Origin: an uncultured Clostridia bacterium
Lineage (GTDB): Bacteria > Bacillota > Clostridia > TANB77 > CAG-508
Assembly (NCBI GenBank): GCA_947625075.1
Contig: CANQMY010000025.1
Coordinates: forward strand, 1 to 10,753
Length of the DNA stretch: 10,753 nucleotides
Direction of reading: 5' to 3'
Positions 1 to 4,949 of the stretch are shown in pieces. The translations under genes and the position numbers were made by a program. The notes below the pieces were generated by a model. That model saw only the letters and a list, made by a program, of their open reading frames with translations, made no database searches and was not told the origin of the DNA. How positions within the stretch are numbered: the first letter of the stretch is position 1; every line of letters starts with the position of its first letter.

Positions 1-99
1 GAAATAGAAAGTGGTAAAATACCAGAACAAATTAAAAGTATTCCAATGCTTTCAGCAGTAAAAATTACTCCAAAAAGCAATGAAGAAATAGAAATTTAG
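1..99 (+). CDS. 3' end of an unidentified protein-coding gene (partial)
   Basis: An open frame runs from the first base of the window to a TAG at 97-99 and gives the last 32 residues of a protein, ending in PKSNEEIEI. The fragment is hydrophilic and has no motif I recognise. It is probably real coding sequence, because its stop codon overlaps the AGGAGG ribosome binding site (98-103) of the next gene, the usual arrangement inside an operon. The family cannot be named from this fragment. It could be a cell-division or an envelope gene given ftsZ downstream, but nothing in the fragment shows that. Confidence 0.6.
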   Translation, partial: EIESGKIPEQIKSIPMLSAVKITPKSNEEIEI

Positions 100-112
100 G
101 AGGAAAGTTAAA

Positions 113-436
113 TTGGATAACTATGAAAAAAATATACAAAATATGGCAAAAATGTTTTCACTAATTAATGCTCTAGAAAATAAAGATAAAGAAACGCAAA
201 TATTGTTATGGATAAAAGAGGACATAAGAAAAATAATAGACATACAAAATGAATTAAAAGATTTAAAATTACTCAAATATGGCTATAAAATGAAAAAAAT
301 AACAAATATAGAGAATTTAGAAGATTATATAAAGAAAAATAACCTCTTAAGTATTTATAATATTGTAAACAATGAATTAGAAAATTGGAGAAATATAAAT
401 ATTAAGATTAAAATATGCTATACGCAATTAAATTAA
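113..436 (+). CDS. Unrecognised 107-aa helical protein
   Basis: This predicted small soluble protein starts with TTG at 113. The TTG is preceded by a perfect AGGAGG at 98-103 with a 9-base spacer, and the first ATG codons further in have no comparable ribosome binding site. The protein is rich in Lys, Ile, Asn, Glu and Leu, has no signal peptide or membrane segment, and looks almost wholly alpha-helical. Heptad-like spacing of Ile and Leu around residues 36-55 suggests a coiled coil. There is one cysteine, near the C-terminus. The gene is coupled to the partial gene before it and lies 22 bases before the start of another coiled-coil gene, so the three are probably one transcript. Its size and helicity would suit a chaperone, adaptor or antitoxin-like protein, but no family is recognised. 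Confidence 0.7.
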   Translation: MDNYEKNIQNMAKMFSLINALENKDKETQILLWIKEDIRKIIDIQNELKDLKLLKYGYKMKKITNIENLEDYIKKNNLLSIYNIVNNELENWRNINIKIKICYTQLN

Positions 437-458
437 AAAATAGATGGAGGACAATAAA

Positions 459-1121
459 ATGAGTGAAGAAATAGATAAATTAAAACAACAATGTGAAATA
501 GAAGAACAAAATGAAAAAATAATGAATATGCTGATAGAACAAATAGCAACACATACTGAAAATGAAGAAACTCTTTTGAGAGAAATGCATGAGATAAGAG
601 AATATAGAGATAAAATATATAATTTAAAATTAAATTTAGGAAGTTATTTAAGAAAAGCTTATGAAAGCAAGGACTCTAGTGTATTAGAAGGTTTAAAAAA
701 GAAAATGGATATATTTAAAGACGAAACTTGTAATGTTTCTCTTAAATGTTTTTTGAAAAGTGATAAATCTGGTGAAGATATTAGTAATTCCGTCATTGGA
801 TCAATATTAGCGGATTCATTAACATATAGACAATATCCAATTCAAACATTAGCAAGAACCAATGTGGATAAGTTCGATCTAACAAATCTTGGTATAATTT
901 TTTTTGCAAGCGAAGAAAGTAAAAAGAGGTATTTAAAAAGGATGGCTGCTCCATATAGTATGCCAGATATGCCACAATATGAATTAGATACAATAAGAAA
1001 AATAAATACTTTAAATTTAAATACAGTATTTAGTTATTATGAAAAAGAATTACAATTTTGGCAAAAAAAGAATCTAGAAAAACAAATGGACTATACACAA
1101 GAAGAACAGTATTTAGAATAA
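459..1121 (+). CDS. Unrecognised 220-aa coiled-coil protein
   Basis: The frame is open from an ATG at 444, but that codon runs into a GGAGG at 446-450, which is the ribosome binding site for the ATG at 459. The protein therefore most likely begins MSEEIDKLKQQ. About the first 75 residues are strongly charged and heptad-like, typical of a coiled coil. The central part (roughly residues 75-165) is less biased and may form a small globular domain. The C-terminal 40 residues return to charged helix. There is no signal peptide or membrane helix. Three cysteines fall in the N-terminal half. The gene follows the 107-aa helical gene by 22 bases and ends about 200 bases before ftsZ, with no clear terminator between, so some read-through into ftsZ is possible. 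I do not recognise the family. Confidence 0.75.
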   Translation: MSEEIDKLKQQCEIEEQNEKIMNMLIEQIATHTENEETLLREMHEIREYRDKIYNLKLNLGSYLRKAYESKDSSVLEGLKKKMDIFKDETCNVSLKCFLKSDKSGEDISNSVIGSILADSLTYRQYPIQTLARTNVDKFDLTNLGIIFFASEESKKRYLKRMAAPYSMPDMPQYELDTIRKINTLNLNTVFSYYEKELQFWQKKNLEKQMDYTQEEQYLE

Positions 1122-1255
1122 ATAAAAGTATTTTATATAAAAAAAGCAAACTATTATGGAAAAATAAAAAATAAAATAATCTAGTTAATCGGTATTCAGT
1201 AGAAGAGTTTTAGTGTTGATGAGATATTACATACATAAAAATTAATAAAAAACAC

Positions 1256-1283
1256 TTGAAAAATGGTAATTTTATAGTATAAT
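1256..1283 (+). promoter_or_regulatory. Probable sigma-A promoter of ftsZ
   Basis: TTGAAA at 1256-1261 and TATAAT at 1278-1283 are separated by 16 bases, close to the housekeeping consensus. Transcription would begin near 1290, giving ftsZ a short leader of about 30 bases with GGAGG at 1308-1312. The rest of the 198-base gap between 1122 and 1319 is AT-rich and holds only a 12-base palindrome (1131-1142) with no T-tract. ftsZ thus appears to have its own promoter, apart from the coiled-coil genes upstream. Confidence 0.7.
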
Positions 1284-1319
1284 ACATTCATAATGAAAAA
1301 ATGAAATGGAGGAAGAAAA

Positions 1320-2300
1320 GTGATAGACCAAATGCAGCCAATAAAAACAAAAGACTTAATAAAAATAAAAGTATTAGGAATTGGTGGAGGCGGAAATAAC
1401 GCCGTTAATCAAATGATAAGTTCTAAATTAAATGATGCTGAATATGTACTAGTAAATACAGAAAAAAGTGTATTAGATAGAGCAAATTTTAATGGCTGTC
1501 AAACATTACAGATTGGAAAAGAAGTAACAAAAGGATTAGGTGCAGGCGCAGACCCAGAAATTGGAGAAAGAGCAGCTAGAGAAAGTATAGAAGAAATAGA
1601 TAAAATACTTGAAGATACAGACCTTCTATTTGTTACAGCAGGAATGGGCGGAGGAACAGGAACAGGTGCAATTCCTGTTATTGCTGAAGAAGCTAGAAAA
1701 AAAGGAATAATAACTATAGGAATAGTAACTACTCCATTCATGTTTGAAGGAAAATTAAGAACAGTTAGAGCTAATATGGGAATTGAAAAATTAAAACCTA
1801 ATGTTAACTCATTAATTGTAATATCAAATGATAAATTACTAGAAAATACTTCAAAAAATGTTTCTATTTTAGATGCTTTTAAAATGACAGATGATATCTT
1901 AAGACAAGGAATACAATCTATAACTGATTTAATAAATACAGTAGGAACAATAAATGTTGACTTTGCAGACGTAAAGACAATATTAAGTTATGAAGGATAT
2001 GCTTACATGGGAATAGGCGAATCAGATGGAGAAAACAAGATAGTAGAAGCAACTAATATAGCATTAAATAATCCATTAACACAAAGTACAATAAATGATG
2101 CAAAAGGTGTTATTTTTAATATTAAAGGTAGTGAAGATATTGGATTAGATGAAATAAATAGAAGTGCTGAAATAATATCTGAAAAAATTAATGCAGATGC
2201 AAATGTTATATTTGGAACTGTTATTGATGAAAGCTTAGGAGATAAAGTAGTAGTTACAATAGTAGCGACTGGAGTAAGTCAAGAAGAAAAGAAAAATTAA
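1320..2300 (+). CDS. ftsZ: Cell division protein FtsZ lacking the C-terminal tail
   Basis: FtsZ is the tubulin-like GTPase that polymerises into the cytokinetic Z-ring. The start is GTG at 1320, with GGAGG at 1308-1312 and a 7-base spacer. GTP-binding elements are intact: a glycine-rich loop at residues 20-27 (GIGGGGNN), the tubulin signature at 108-116 (GMGGGTGTG), and the synergy-loop region NVDFAD at 212-217 that completes the catalytic site of the neighbouring subunit. The C-terminal activation domain finishes at about residue 318 (VVVTIVATG). The oddity is the length of 326 residues against about 350-400 in relatives. Only eight residues (VSQEEKKN) follow the globular core, so the flexible linker and the conserved C-terminal peptide that binds FtsA, SepF, EzrA or ZapD-type partners are missing. 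All three frames downstream lack such a motif, so a simple frameshift does not explain it. It may be a second, specialised FtsZ. No other division gene is visible nearby. Confidence 0.95.
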   Translation: MIDQMQPIKTKDLIKIKVLGIGGGGNNAVNQMISSKLNDAEYVLVNTEKSVLDRANFNGCQTLQIGKEVTKGLGAGADPEIGERAARESIEEIDKILEDTDLLFVTAGMGGGTGTGAIPVIAEEARKKGIITIGIVTTPFMFEGKLRTVRANMGIEKLKPNVNSLIVISNDKLLENTSKNVSILDAFKMTDDILRQGIQSITDLINTVGTINVDFADVKTILSYEGYAYMGIGESDGENKIVEATNIALNNPLTQSTINDAKGVIFNIKGSEDIGLDEINRSAEIISEKINADANVIFGTVIDESLGDKVVVTIVATGVSQEEKKN

Positions 2301-2306
2301 ATTTGC

Positions 2307-2342
2307 ATGAAAGGAAATGTTAGTGCTTATAATCTAACATAA
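2307..2342 (+). other. Possible 11-codon leader ORF overlapping a hairpin
   Basis: An ATG at 2307 opens an 11-residue frame (MKGNVSAYNLT) that ends in TAA at 2340-2342, nine bases before the next start. It contains the whole 2317-2340 hairpin. Translation would unfold that hairpin, so this could be a leader peptide. Only a weak A/G-rich stretch precedes its ATG, so chance is quite possible. Confidence 0.15.
2317..2340 (+). repeat. 7-bp inverted repeat (hairpin) in the leader of the 53-aa gene
   Basis: ATGTTAG at 2317-2323 is exactly complementary to CTAACAT at 2334-2340, with a 10-base loop. No T-run follows, so it is not a terminator. The stem lies between an AAAGGA ribosome-binding-like sequence (2310-2315) and the ATG at 2351. 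Without folding, that site is 35 bases from the start, which is too far to act. With the stem formed the unpaired distance falls to about ten bases. Confidence 0.5.
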
Positions 2343-2350
2343 GTAAAATA

Positions 2351-2512
2351 ATGAAAATAAGTGAATTTAACTTATTAGAAATTGATGTTTTTGATGGAGA
2401 AAATTTAGTATATAATGGTAAAGTAGAAGATGCACCAAACGATTTGAAGGAAAAACATGTGAAAATAACTGGAATTGATGGAAAAAAAGTTATTACACTA
2501 CTTCAAGATTAA
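2351..2512 (+). CDS. Unrecognised 53-aa acidic small protein
   Basis: A 54-codon frame starts with ATG at 2351 and ends with TAA at 2510-2512. The protein begins MKISEFNLLEIDVFDGENLV and ends KKVITLLQD. It has no membrane segment, cysteine or signal. Alternating hydrophobic residues with GENL, VEDAP and IDGKK turns suggest a small beta-rich fold. Coding quality looks good: there are varied codons and a balanced composition rather than the Lys/Ile/Phe bias of chance frames in AT-rich DNA. The nearest ribosome binding sequence is far upstream (2310-2315) behind a hairpin. An upstream start is impossible because TAA occurs in frame at 2330-2332. It lies 50 bases after ftsZ with no terminator between and is probably co-transcribed with it. 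The family is not recognised. Confidence 0.6.
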   Translation: MKISEFNLLEIDVFDGENLVYNGKVEDAPNDLKEKHVKITGIDGKKVITLLQD

Positions 2513-2544
2513 TATTAATAAATTTAAATTGGAATAAATTGTAT

Positions 2545-2620
2545 AAATCACCCATAAGAGGAAATAATCTTAAGTAAATAAACAAATCTTAAGATAAAGG
2601 AGAACACTTATGGGTGATTT
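2545..2620 (+). promoter_or_regulatory. Nested hairpin that buries the start codon of the 64-aa gene
   Basis: AAATCACCCATAAG at 2545-2558 is a perfect 14-base inverted complement of CTTATGGGTGATTT at 2607-2620. The second arm contains the start codon (2610-2612) and the first codons of the small membrane protein gene. Inside the 48-base loop a second perfect stem pairs ATCTTAAG (2567-2574) with CTTAAGAT (2588-2595). The same bases form a 9-base direct repeat AATCTTAAG (2566-2574 and 2585-2593). The ribosome binding site AAGGAG (2597-2602) sits in the short unpaired joint between the stems. This looks like translational control of the small gene in cis. A DNA-level operator is the alternative. 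Confidence 0.6.
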
Positions 2621-2804
2621 TAATAAGAAATATATAATTAAAGAAGCAGAAAGTATATTAGAGGAATTTAATAGACAAGATAAGGAAGAAAAAAAGGAAA
2701 TACAGAAATTAAAAAGTAATTTTAAAAAAATAAAAAAAGTAAATATTTTTTTAAAAATATTAGTTACAATAATGAGTATAAGCATAATAATGCTTATTGT
2801 ATAA
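2610..2804 (+). CDS. Unrecognised 64-aa tail-anchored small membrane protein
   Basis: The ATG at 2610 has AAGGAG at 2597-2602 with a 7-base spacer. The first 45 residues are highly charged and helical, rich in Lys and Glu and probably a short coiled coil (roughly residues 9-42). The last 18 or so (IFLKILVTIMSISIIMLIV) are a single hydrophobic helix that ends the protein, so it is predicted to be tail-anchored with its charged part in the cytoplasm. A Lys-rich stretch just before the helix fits the positive-inside rule. The gene lies between the ftsZ neighbourhood and the M23-M50 pair. Its start codon is enclosed in a 14-bp stem, implying conditional translation. The family is not recognised; small division, stress or sporulation membrane proteins look like this, but that is only an analogy. 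Confidence 0.65.
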   Translation: MGDFNKKYIIKEAESILEEFNRQDKEEKKEIQKLKSNFKKIKKVNIFLKILVTIMSISIIMLIV

Positions 2805-2830
2805 TGTAGTAAATCTTATAAATTTTTAAA

Positions 2831-2860
2831 GTCATAAACTCGTCTTATAGTTCATATATT
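2831..2860 (+). promoter_or_regulatory. Candidate sigma-E (sporulation) promoter before the M23-M50 pair
   Basis: GTCATAAA at 2831-2838 and CATATATT at 2853-2860 are separated by 14 bases. From memory, mother-cell sigma-E promoters of Bacillus have a GTCATATT-like -35 and a CATACAnT-like -10 with about this spacing. A start near 2866 would leave a leader of about 25 bases with GAGGAG at 2876-2881 before the ATG at 2891. spoIVF operons are classic sigma-E targets, which supports the reading. In such AT-rich DNA a partial match can arise by chance. Confidence 0.45.
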
Positions 2861-2890
2861 TAAAAAGAACTTTAAGAGGAGTTTTCATTT

Positions 2891-3793
2891 ATGGAAAAAA
2901 TTAGTGAGGATGAAAGAATCAAAAGAGCAGAGGAAATTTCTGCCAGAAGAAATAATAGAATACCAGTAAGTAATATTAATACTACACATAAAGTAAAAAA
3001 ATTAAGTACTTTAAGCAAAATATTTATTCAAGTAATTTGTAGTATATGTATTTTTGGAATATTTTATTTATGCAATCAAAATAATAGTTTAGCTATAGAT
3101 AAAATAAAACCTATATTGTCTGAAGATACAGATTTTGTTGGAATATATAATCAAATTAATTTATTTATAAAAAATATCTCAGATTCTTTAAAAAATGATG
3201 ATAGTAATATAAACGATGAAAATATTAACACTAATAATGAAATAATACAAAACAATGTTATTGAAGAAAATTTAAATGAAAACGAAGTAACTGAAAATGT
3301 AGTAGAAACGGAGCAAAATGTAATAGAAACAGAGCAAAATGGTGTAGGTGGAGGAGATGAGAATCTTGAAGTAAGTGAAACAGACCAAGATGTTATATTT
3401 GTTAAGGAAAACGCAAGCTTTATTAAACCAGTTATAGGGTATATTACATCAGGATATGGTCAAAGAGAACCAACTGAAATTATATCAGCTAATCATGCAG
3501 GGGTTGATATTGGAGCAAATACGGGTACGGATATAATTGCCTCAATGTCAGGATATGTTACATTAGTATCAAGTGTTGGGGATTATGGAAATCATATACA
3601 AATTACAAATGGAGAAATAAGTACAATTTATGCACATTGTAGCAAAATTGTTGTAAATGAAGGAGATTATATAAATCAAGCTCAAAAAATAGCTGAAGTA
3701 GGTTCAACTGGAAGAACTACTGGACCACATTTACATTTTGAAATTAGGAGAAACAATAAAACAATTGATCCTCAAAAAATATTAAATTTATAA
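2891..3793 (+). CDS. M23-family (LytM) membrane peptidase, SpoIVFA/SpoIIQ-like
   Basis: This 300-aa protein has a positively charged N-terminus, one membrane helix at about residues 43-60, a long Asn/Glu-rich acidic linker (about 98-170) and a C-terminal LytM domain (about 175-300). The zinc ligands of M23 endopeptidases all appear present: H202 and D206 in NHAGVDIG, H249 in IYAH, and H280/H282 in GPHLHFEI. It could therefore cut peptide cross-links of peptidoglycan outside the membrane. The gene sits 17 bases before a SpoIVFB-type protease. In Bacillus subtilis that position is held by SpoIVFA, a membrane protein with a LytM-like domain that anchors and inhibits SpoIVFB, while the related SpoIIQ bridges the two membranes of the forespore. 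The pairing favours a SpoIVFA role, the intact ligands favour an enzyme, and it may be both. GAGGAG at 2876-2881 fixes the start. Confidence 0.85.
   Translation: MEKISEDERIKRAEEISARRNNRIPVSNINTTHKVKKLSTLSKIFIQVICSICIFGIFYLCNQNNSLAIDKIKPILSEDTDFVGIYNQINLFIKNISDSLKNDDSNINDENINTNNEIIQNNVIEENLNENEVTENVVETEQNVIETEQNGVGGGDENLEVSETDQDVIFVKENASFIKPVIGYITSGYGQREPTEIISANHAGVDIGANTGTDIIASMSGYVTLVSSVGDYGNHIQITNGEISTIYAHCSKIVVNEGDYINQAQKIAEVGSTGRTTGPHLHFEIRRNNKTIDPQKILNL
3299..3340 (+). repeat. 21-bp in-frame tandem repeat in the M23 linker
   Basis: Two consecutive 21-base units (3299-3319 and 3320-3340) differ at only two positions and encode VVETEQN and VIETEQN. They lie in the acidic linker between the membrane helix and the LytM domain. 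In-frame repeats of this kind let linker length vary by slippage without disturbing the domains. Confidence 0.7.
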
Positions 3794-3810
3794 CGGAGAA
3801 GCAAAAAAGA

Positions 3811-4479
3811 ATGCAAGTAAAGGTTGATTTAAAAGTATTTTTATTTTTTTTAATTTTTTTAGTAACAAAAAATATAAAAATATATAGTATATTAATGCTT
3901 TTTGCATTAATACATGAGCTAGGACATTTAATTATTGGTTTACTTTTAGGATTTAAACCAGAAAAAATGACGATTTTACCATATGGATTAAAAATAAGTT
4001 TTAAAACTAGTAATAAAGATTTAAATAAGAAGATACAAAAAGCAAATTTATTATCAATAAAAAAAATAGTACTTGCTTTAGCTGGTCCAATCACAAATAT
4101 AATATGTATAATAGTTACGTTAATAATTAGCAAAAATATTATTTTAGAAAAAGAATTTTATGAAAATATAATGTATGCAAATATACTTATTGCAGTATTT
4201 AATATGCTTCCGATATATCCATTAGATGGTGGGAGAATAGTAAAAGAAGTAATACATATAATTTATGGATTAAGAAAAAGTTACAAATATACTCAGATTG
4301 TTTCTGAAATATGTTTATACATATTAACTACAATTTCAAGTGTTTTAATTTTATATTATAAAAATATAGCAATATTTATAATTATAGCTTATTTATGGAT
4401 TATTGTATATAAAAATAAGAAAGAAATAAAAGCAAAAGAAAAAATCTATAAAAGTATTGAAAAATATGAAAATATATGA
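3811..4479 (+). CDS. spoIVFB: M50 site-2-type intramembrane metalloprotease, SpoIVFB-like
   Basis: This is a polytopic membrane protease of the site-2 family. The zinc-binding HExxH motif is HELGH at residues 35-39, inside a hydrophobic segment. The third ligand is D139 in the typical NxxPxxPLDGGR context. Further membrane segments are visible at about 84-108, 116-134, 163-180 and 184-200. In Bacillus, SpoIVFB cleaves pro-sigma-K in the outer forespore membrane when released by SpoIVFA and BofA. Pairing with an M23 membrane protein 17 bases upstream supports that assignment. At 222 residues it is shorter than the Bacillus enzyme (about 288) and ends in a Lys-rich tail with no CBS domain, so nucleotide sensing through that domain would be absent. 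CGGAGAA at 3794-3800 serves the ATG at 3811. A general M50 protease with another substrate is the alternative. Confidence 0.85.
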   Translation: MQVKVDLKVFLFFLIFLVTKNIKIYSILMLFALIHELGHLIIGLLLGFKPEKMTILPYGLKISFKTSNKDLNKKIQKANLLSIKKIVLALAGPITNIICIIVTLIISKNIILEKEFYENIMYANILIAVFNMLPIYPLDGGRIVKEVIHIIYGLRKSYKYTQIVSEICLYILTTISSVLILYYKNIAIFIIIAYLWIIVYKNKKEIKAKEKIYKSIEKYENI

Positions 4480-4485
4480 TATAAT
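4457..4485 (+). promoter_or_regulatory. Strong sigma-A promoter embedded in the 3' end of spoIVFB
   Basis: TTGAAA at 4457-4462 and a perfect TATAAT at 4480-4485 are 17 bases apart. The bases just before the -10 are TGA (4477-4479), giving the extended -10 form TGnTATAAT. Those three bases are also the stop codon of the protease gene. Transcription would start near 4492 and produce the monocistronic 90-aa gene, which ends in its own terminator. Confidence 0.75.
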
Positions 4486-4537
4486 ATAAATATATATTGT
4501 CTTTATTAGATAAAAAGGAGAAATAAAGTTAAGAAAA

Positions 4538-4810
4538 ATGAAAATTTTTGATAAAATAAAAAATGGTTTAGTAAATTTTTCAAAAAAGCTTTCTTCTGTT
4601 GATGTACCAGATACTACTAAACCAGAAGATTGTTTGCAAGGTGAATTAAAAGAAACATTAGCCTTAGCAGATGGAATGGCATATAATGTGGCAAGCATGG
4701 CAAAAGACAGAAAAAATAAATTTAGTGCTAAGATTAATGAACAAGGAACAGTACAAAGAAGTGTTAATAAAGAAATAAACAAAGAAATCGACAGAGAAAT
4801 AGGAGATTAA
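4538..4810 (+). CDS. Unrecognised 90-aa soluble protein, monocistronic
   Basis: An ATG at 4538 opens a 90-residue protein with no signal peptide or membrane helix. The N-terminal part (about residues 1-19, with spaced Ile, Phe, Leu and Val among Lys) could be an amphipathic helix able to touch a membrane. The middle has a DVPDTTKPEDC segment with the only cysteine and an Ala/Met-rich helix. The end is strongly charged, with repeated KEIN/KEID/REIG units. The only good ribosome binding site, AAGGAG at 4515-4520, is 17 bases from this ATG, and no ATG, GTG or TTG occurs in frame between them. The gene has a near-consensus promoter of its own and a strong terminator, suggesting abundant, independent expression. 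The family is not recognised. Confidence 0.7.
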   Translation: MKIFDKIKNGLVNFSKKLSSVDVPDTTKPEDCLQGELKETLALADGMAYNVASMAKDRKNKFSAKINEQGTVQRSVNKEINKEIDREIGD

Positions 4811-4811
4811 T

Positions 4812-4851
4812 AAAAAATAGTAGTTTATAACTACTATTTTTTATTTTTTAT
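4812..4851 (+). terminator. Rho-independent terminator of the 90-aa gene
   Basis: A perfect 14-bp stem (4812-4825 with 4829-4842) and a 3-base loop are followed by a T-rich run to 4851. The stem begins two bases after the stop codon. Its A-rich left arm means it could also act on the opposite strand. Confidence 0.85.
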
Positions 4852-4879
4852 TGAAAAAAAATTTATAATGTAATAAAAT
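4851..4879 (+). promoter_or_regulatory. Possible sigma-A promoter of the pilin-FGE gene
   Basis: TTGAAA at 4851-4856 and TAAAAT at 4874-4879 are separated by 17 bases, directly after the preceding terminator. The terminator upstream and the isolated gene downstream make a promoter in this gap necessary. The -10 is less good than a neighbouring TATAAT (4864-4869), which has no -35 at a workable distance. Confidence 0.45.
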
Positions 4880-4949
4880 AAATATGTAAAATTATTTATA
4901 AAAAAATAAATTAAAATCTAATGAAAATTTTTTTAAGAAGGATGAAAGA

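Noticed and set aside
444..458. ATG at 444 as the start of the 220-aa coiled-coil protein
   Set aside because: The codon overlaps the GGAGG (446-450) that is well placed for the ATG at 459, and nothing comparable precedes 444.
1131..1142. Palindrome TTTTATATAAAA after the 220-aa gene as a terminator
   Set aside because: The stem has only A-T pairs, has no loop when paired with itself, and is not followed by a T-run.
1230..1237. CATACATA resembling a sigma-E -10 upstream of ftsZ
   Set aside because: No matching -35 is found 13-16 bases upstream, and a good sigma-A promoter is present a little further down.
2280..2345. A frameshift or stop mutation hiding a normal FtsZ tail
   Set aside because: Reading on in all three frames after the globular domain gives short frames with no D-x-P-x-F-like peptide and no acidic or Gln/Pro-rich linker, so the short end appears genuine.
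2529..2547. TTGGAA and TATAAA before the 64-aa gene as a promoter
   Set aside because: They are only 7 bases apart, too close for a functional pair, and no -35 lies at the proper distance from TATAAA.
3744..4133. Reverse-strand frames opposite spoIVFB and other genes (also 793-993, 1499-1741, 2570-2785, 4393-4782, 4892-5212, 7579-7833, 7784-8050)
   Set aside because: Each lies opposite a better-supported + strand gene, lacks a ribosome binding site, and has the Ile/Phe/Leu bias expected of antisense AT-rich DNA.
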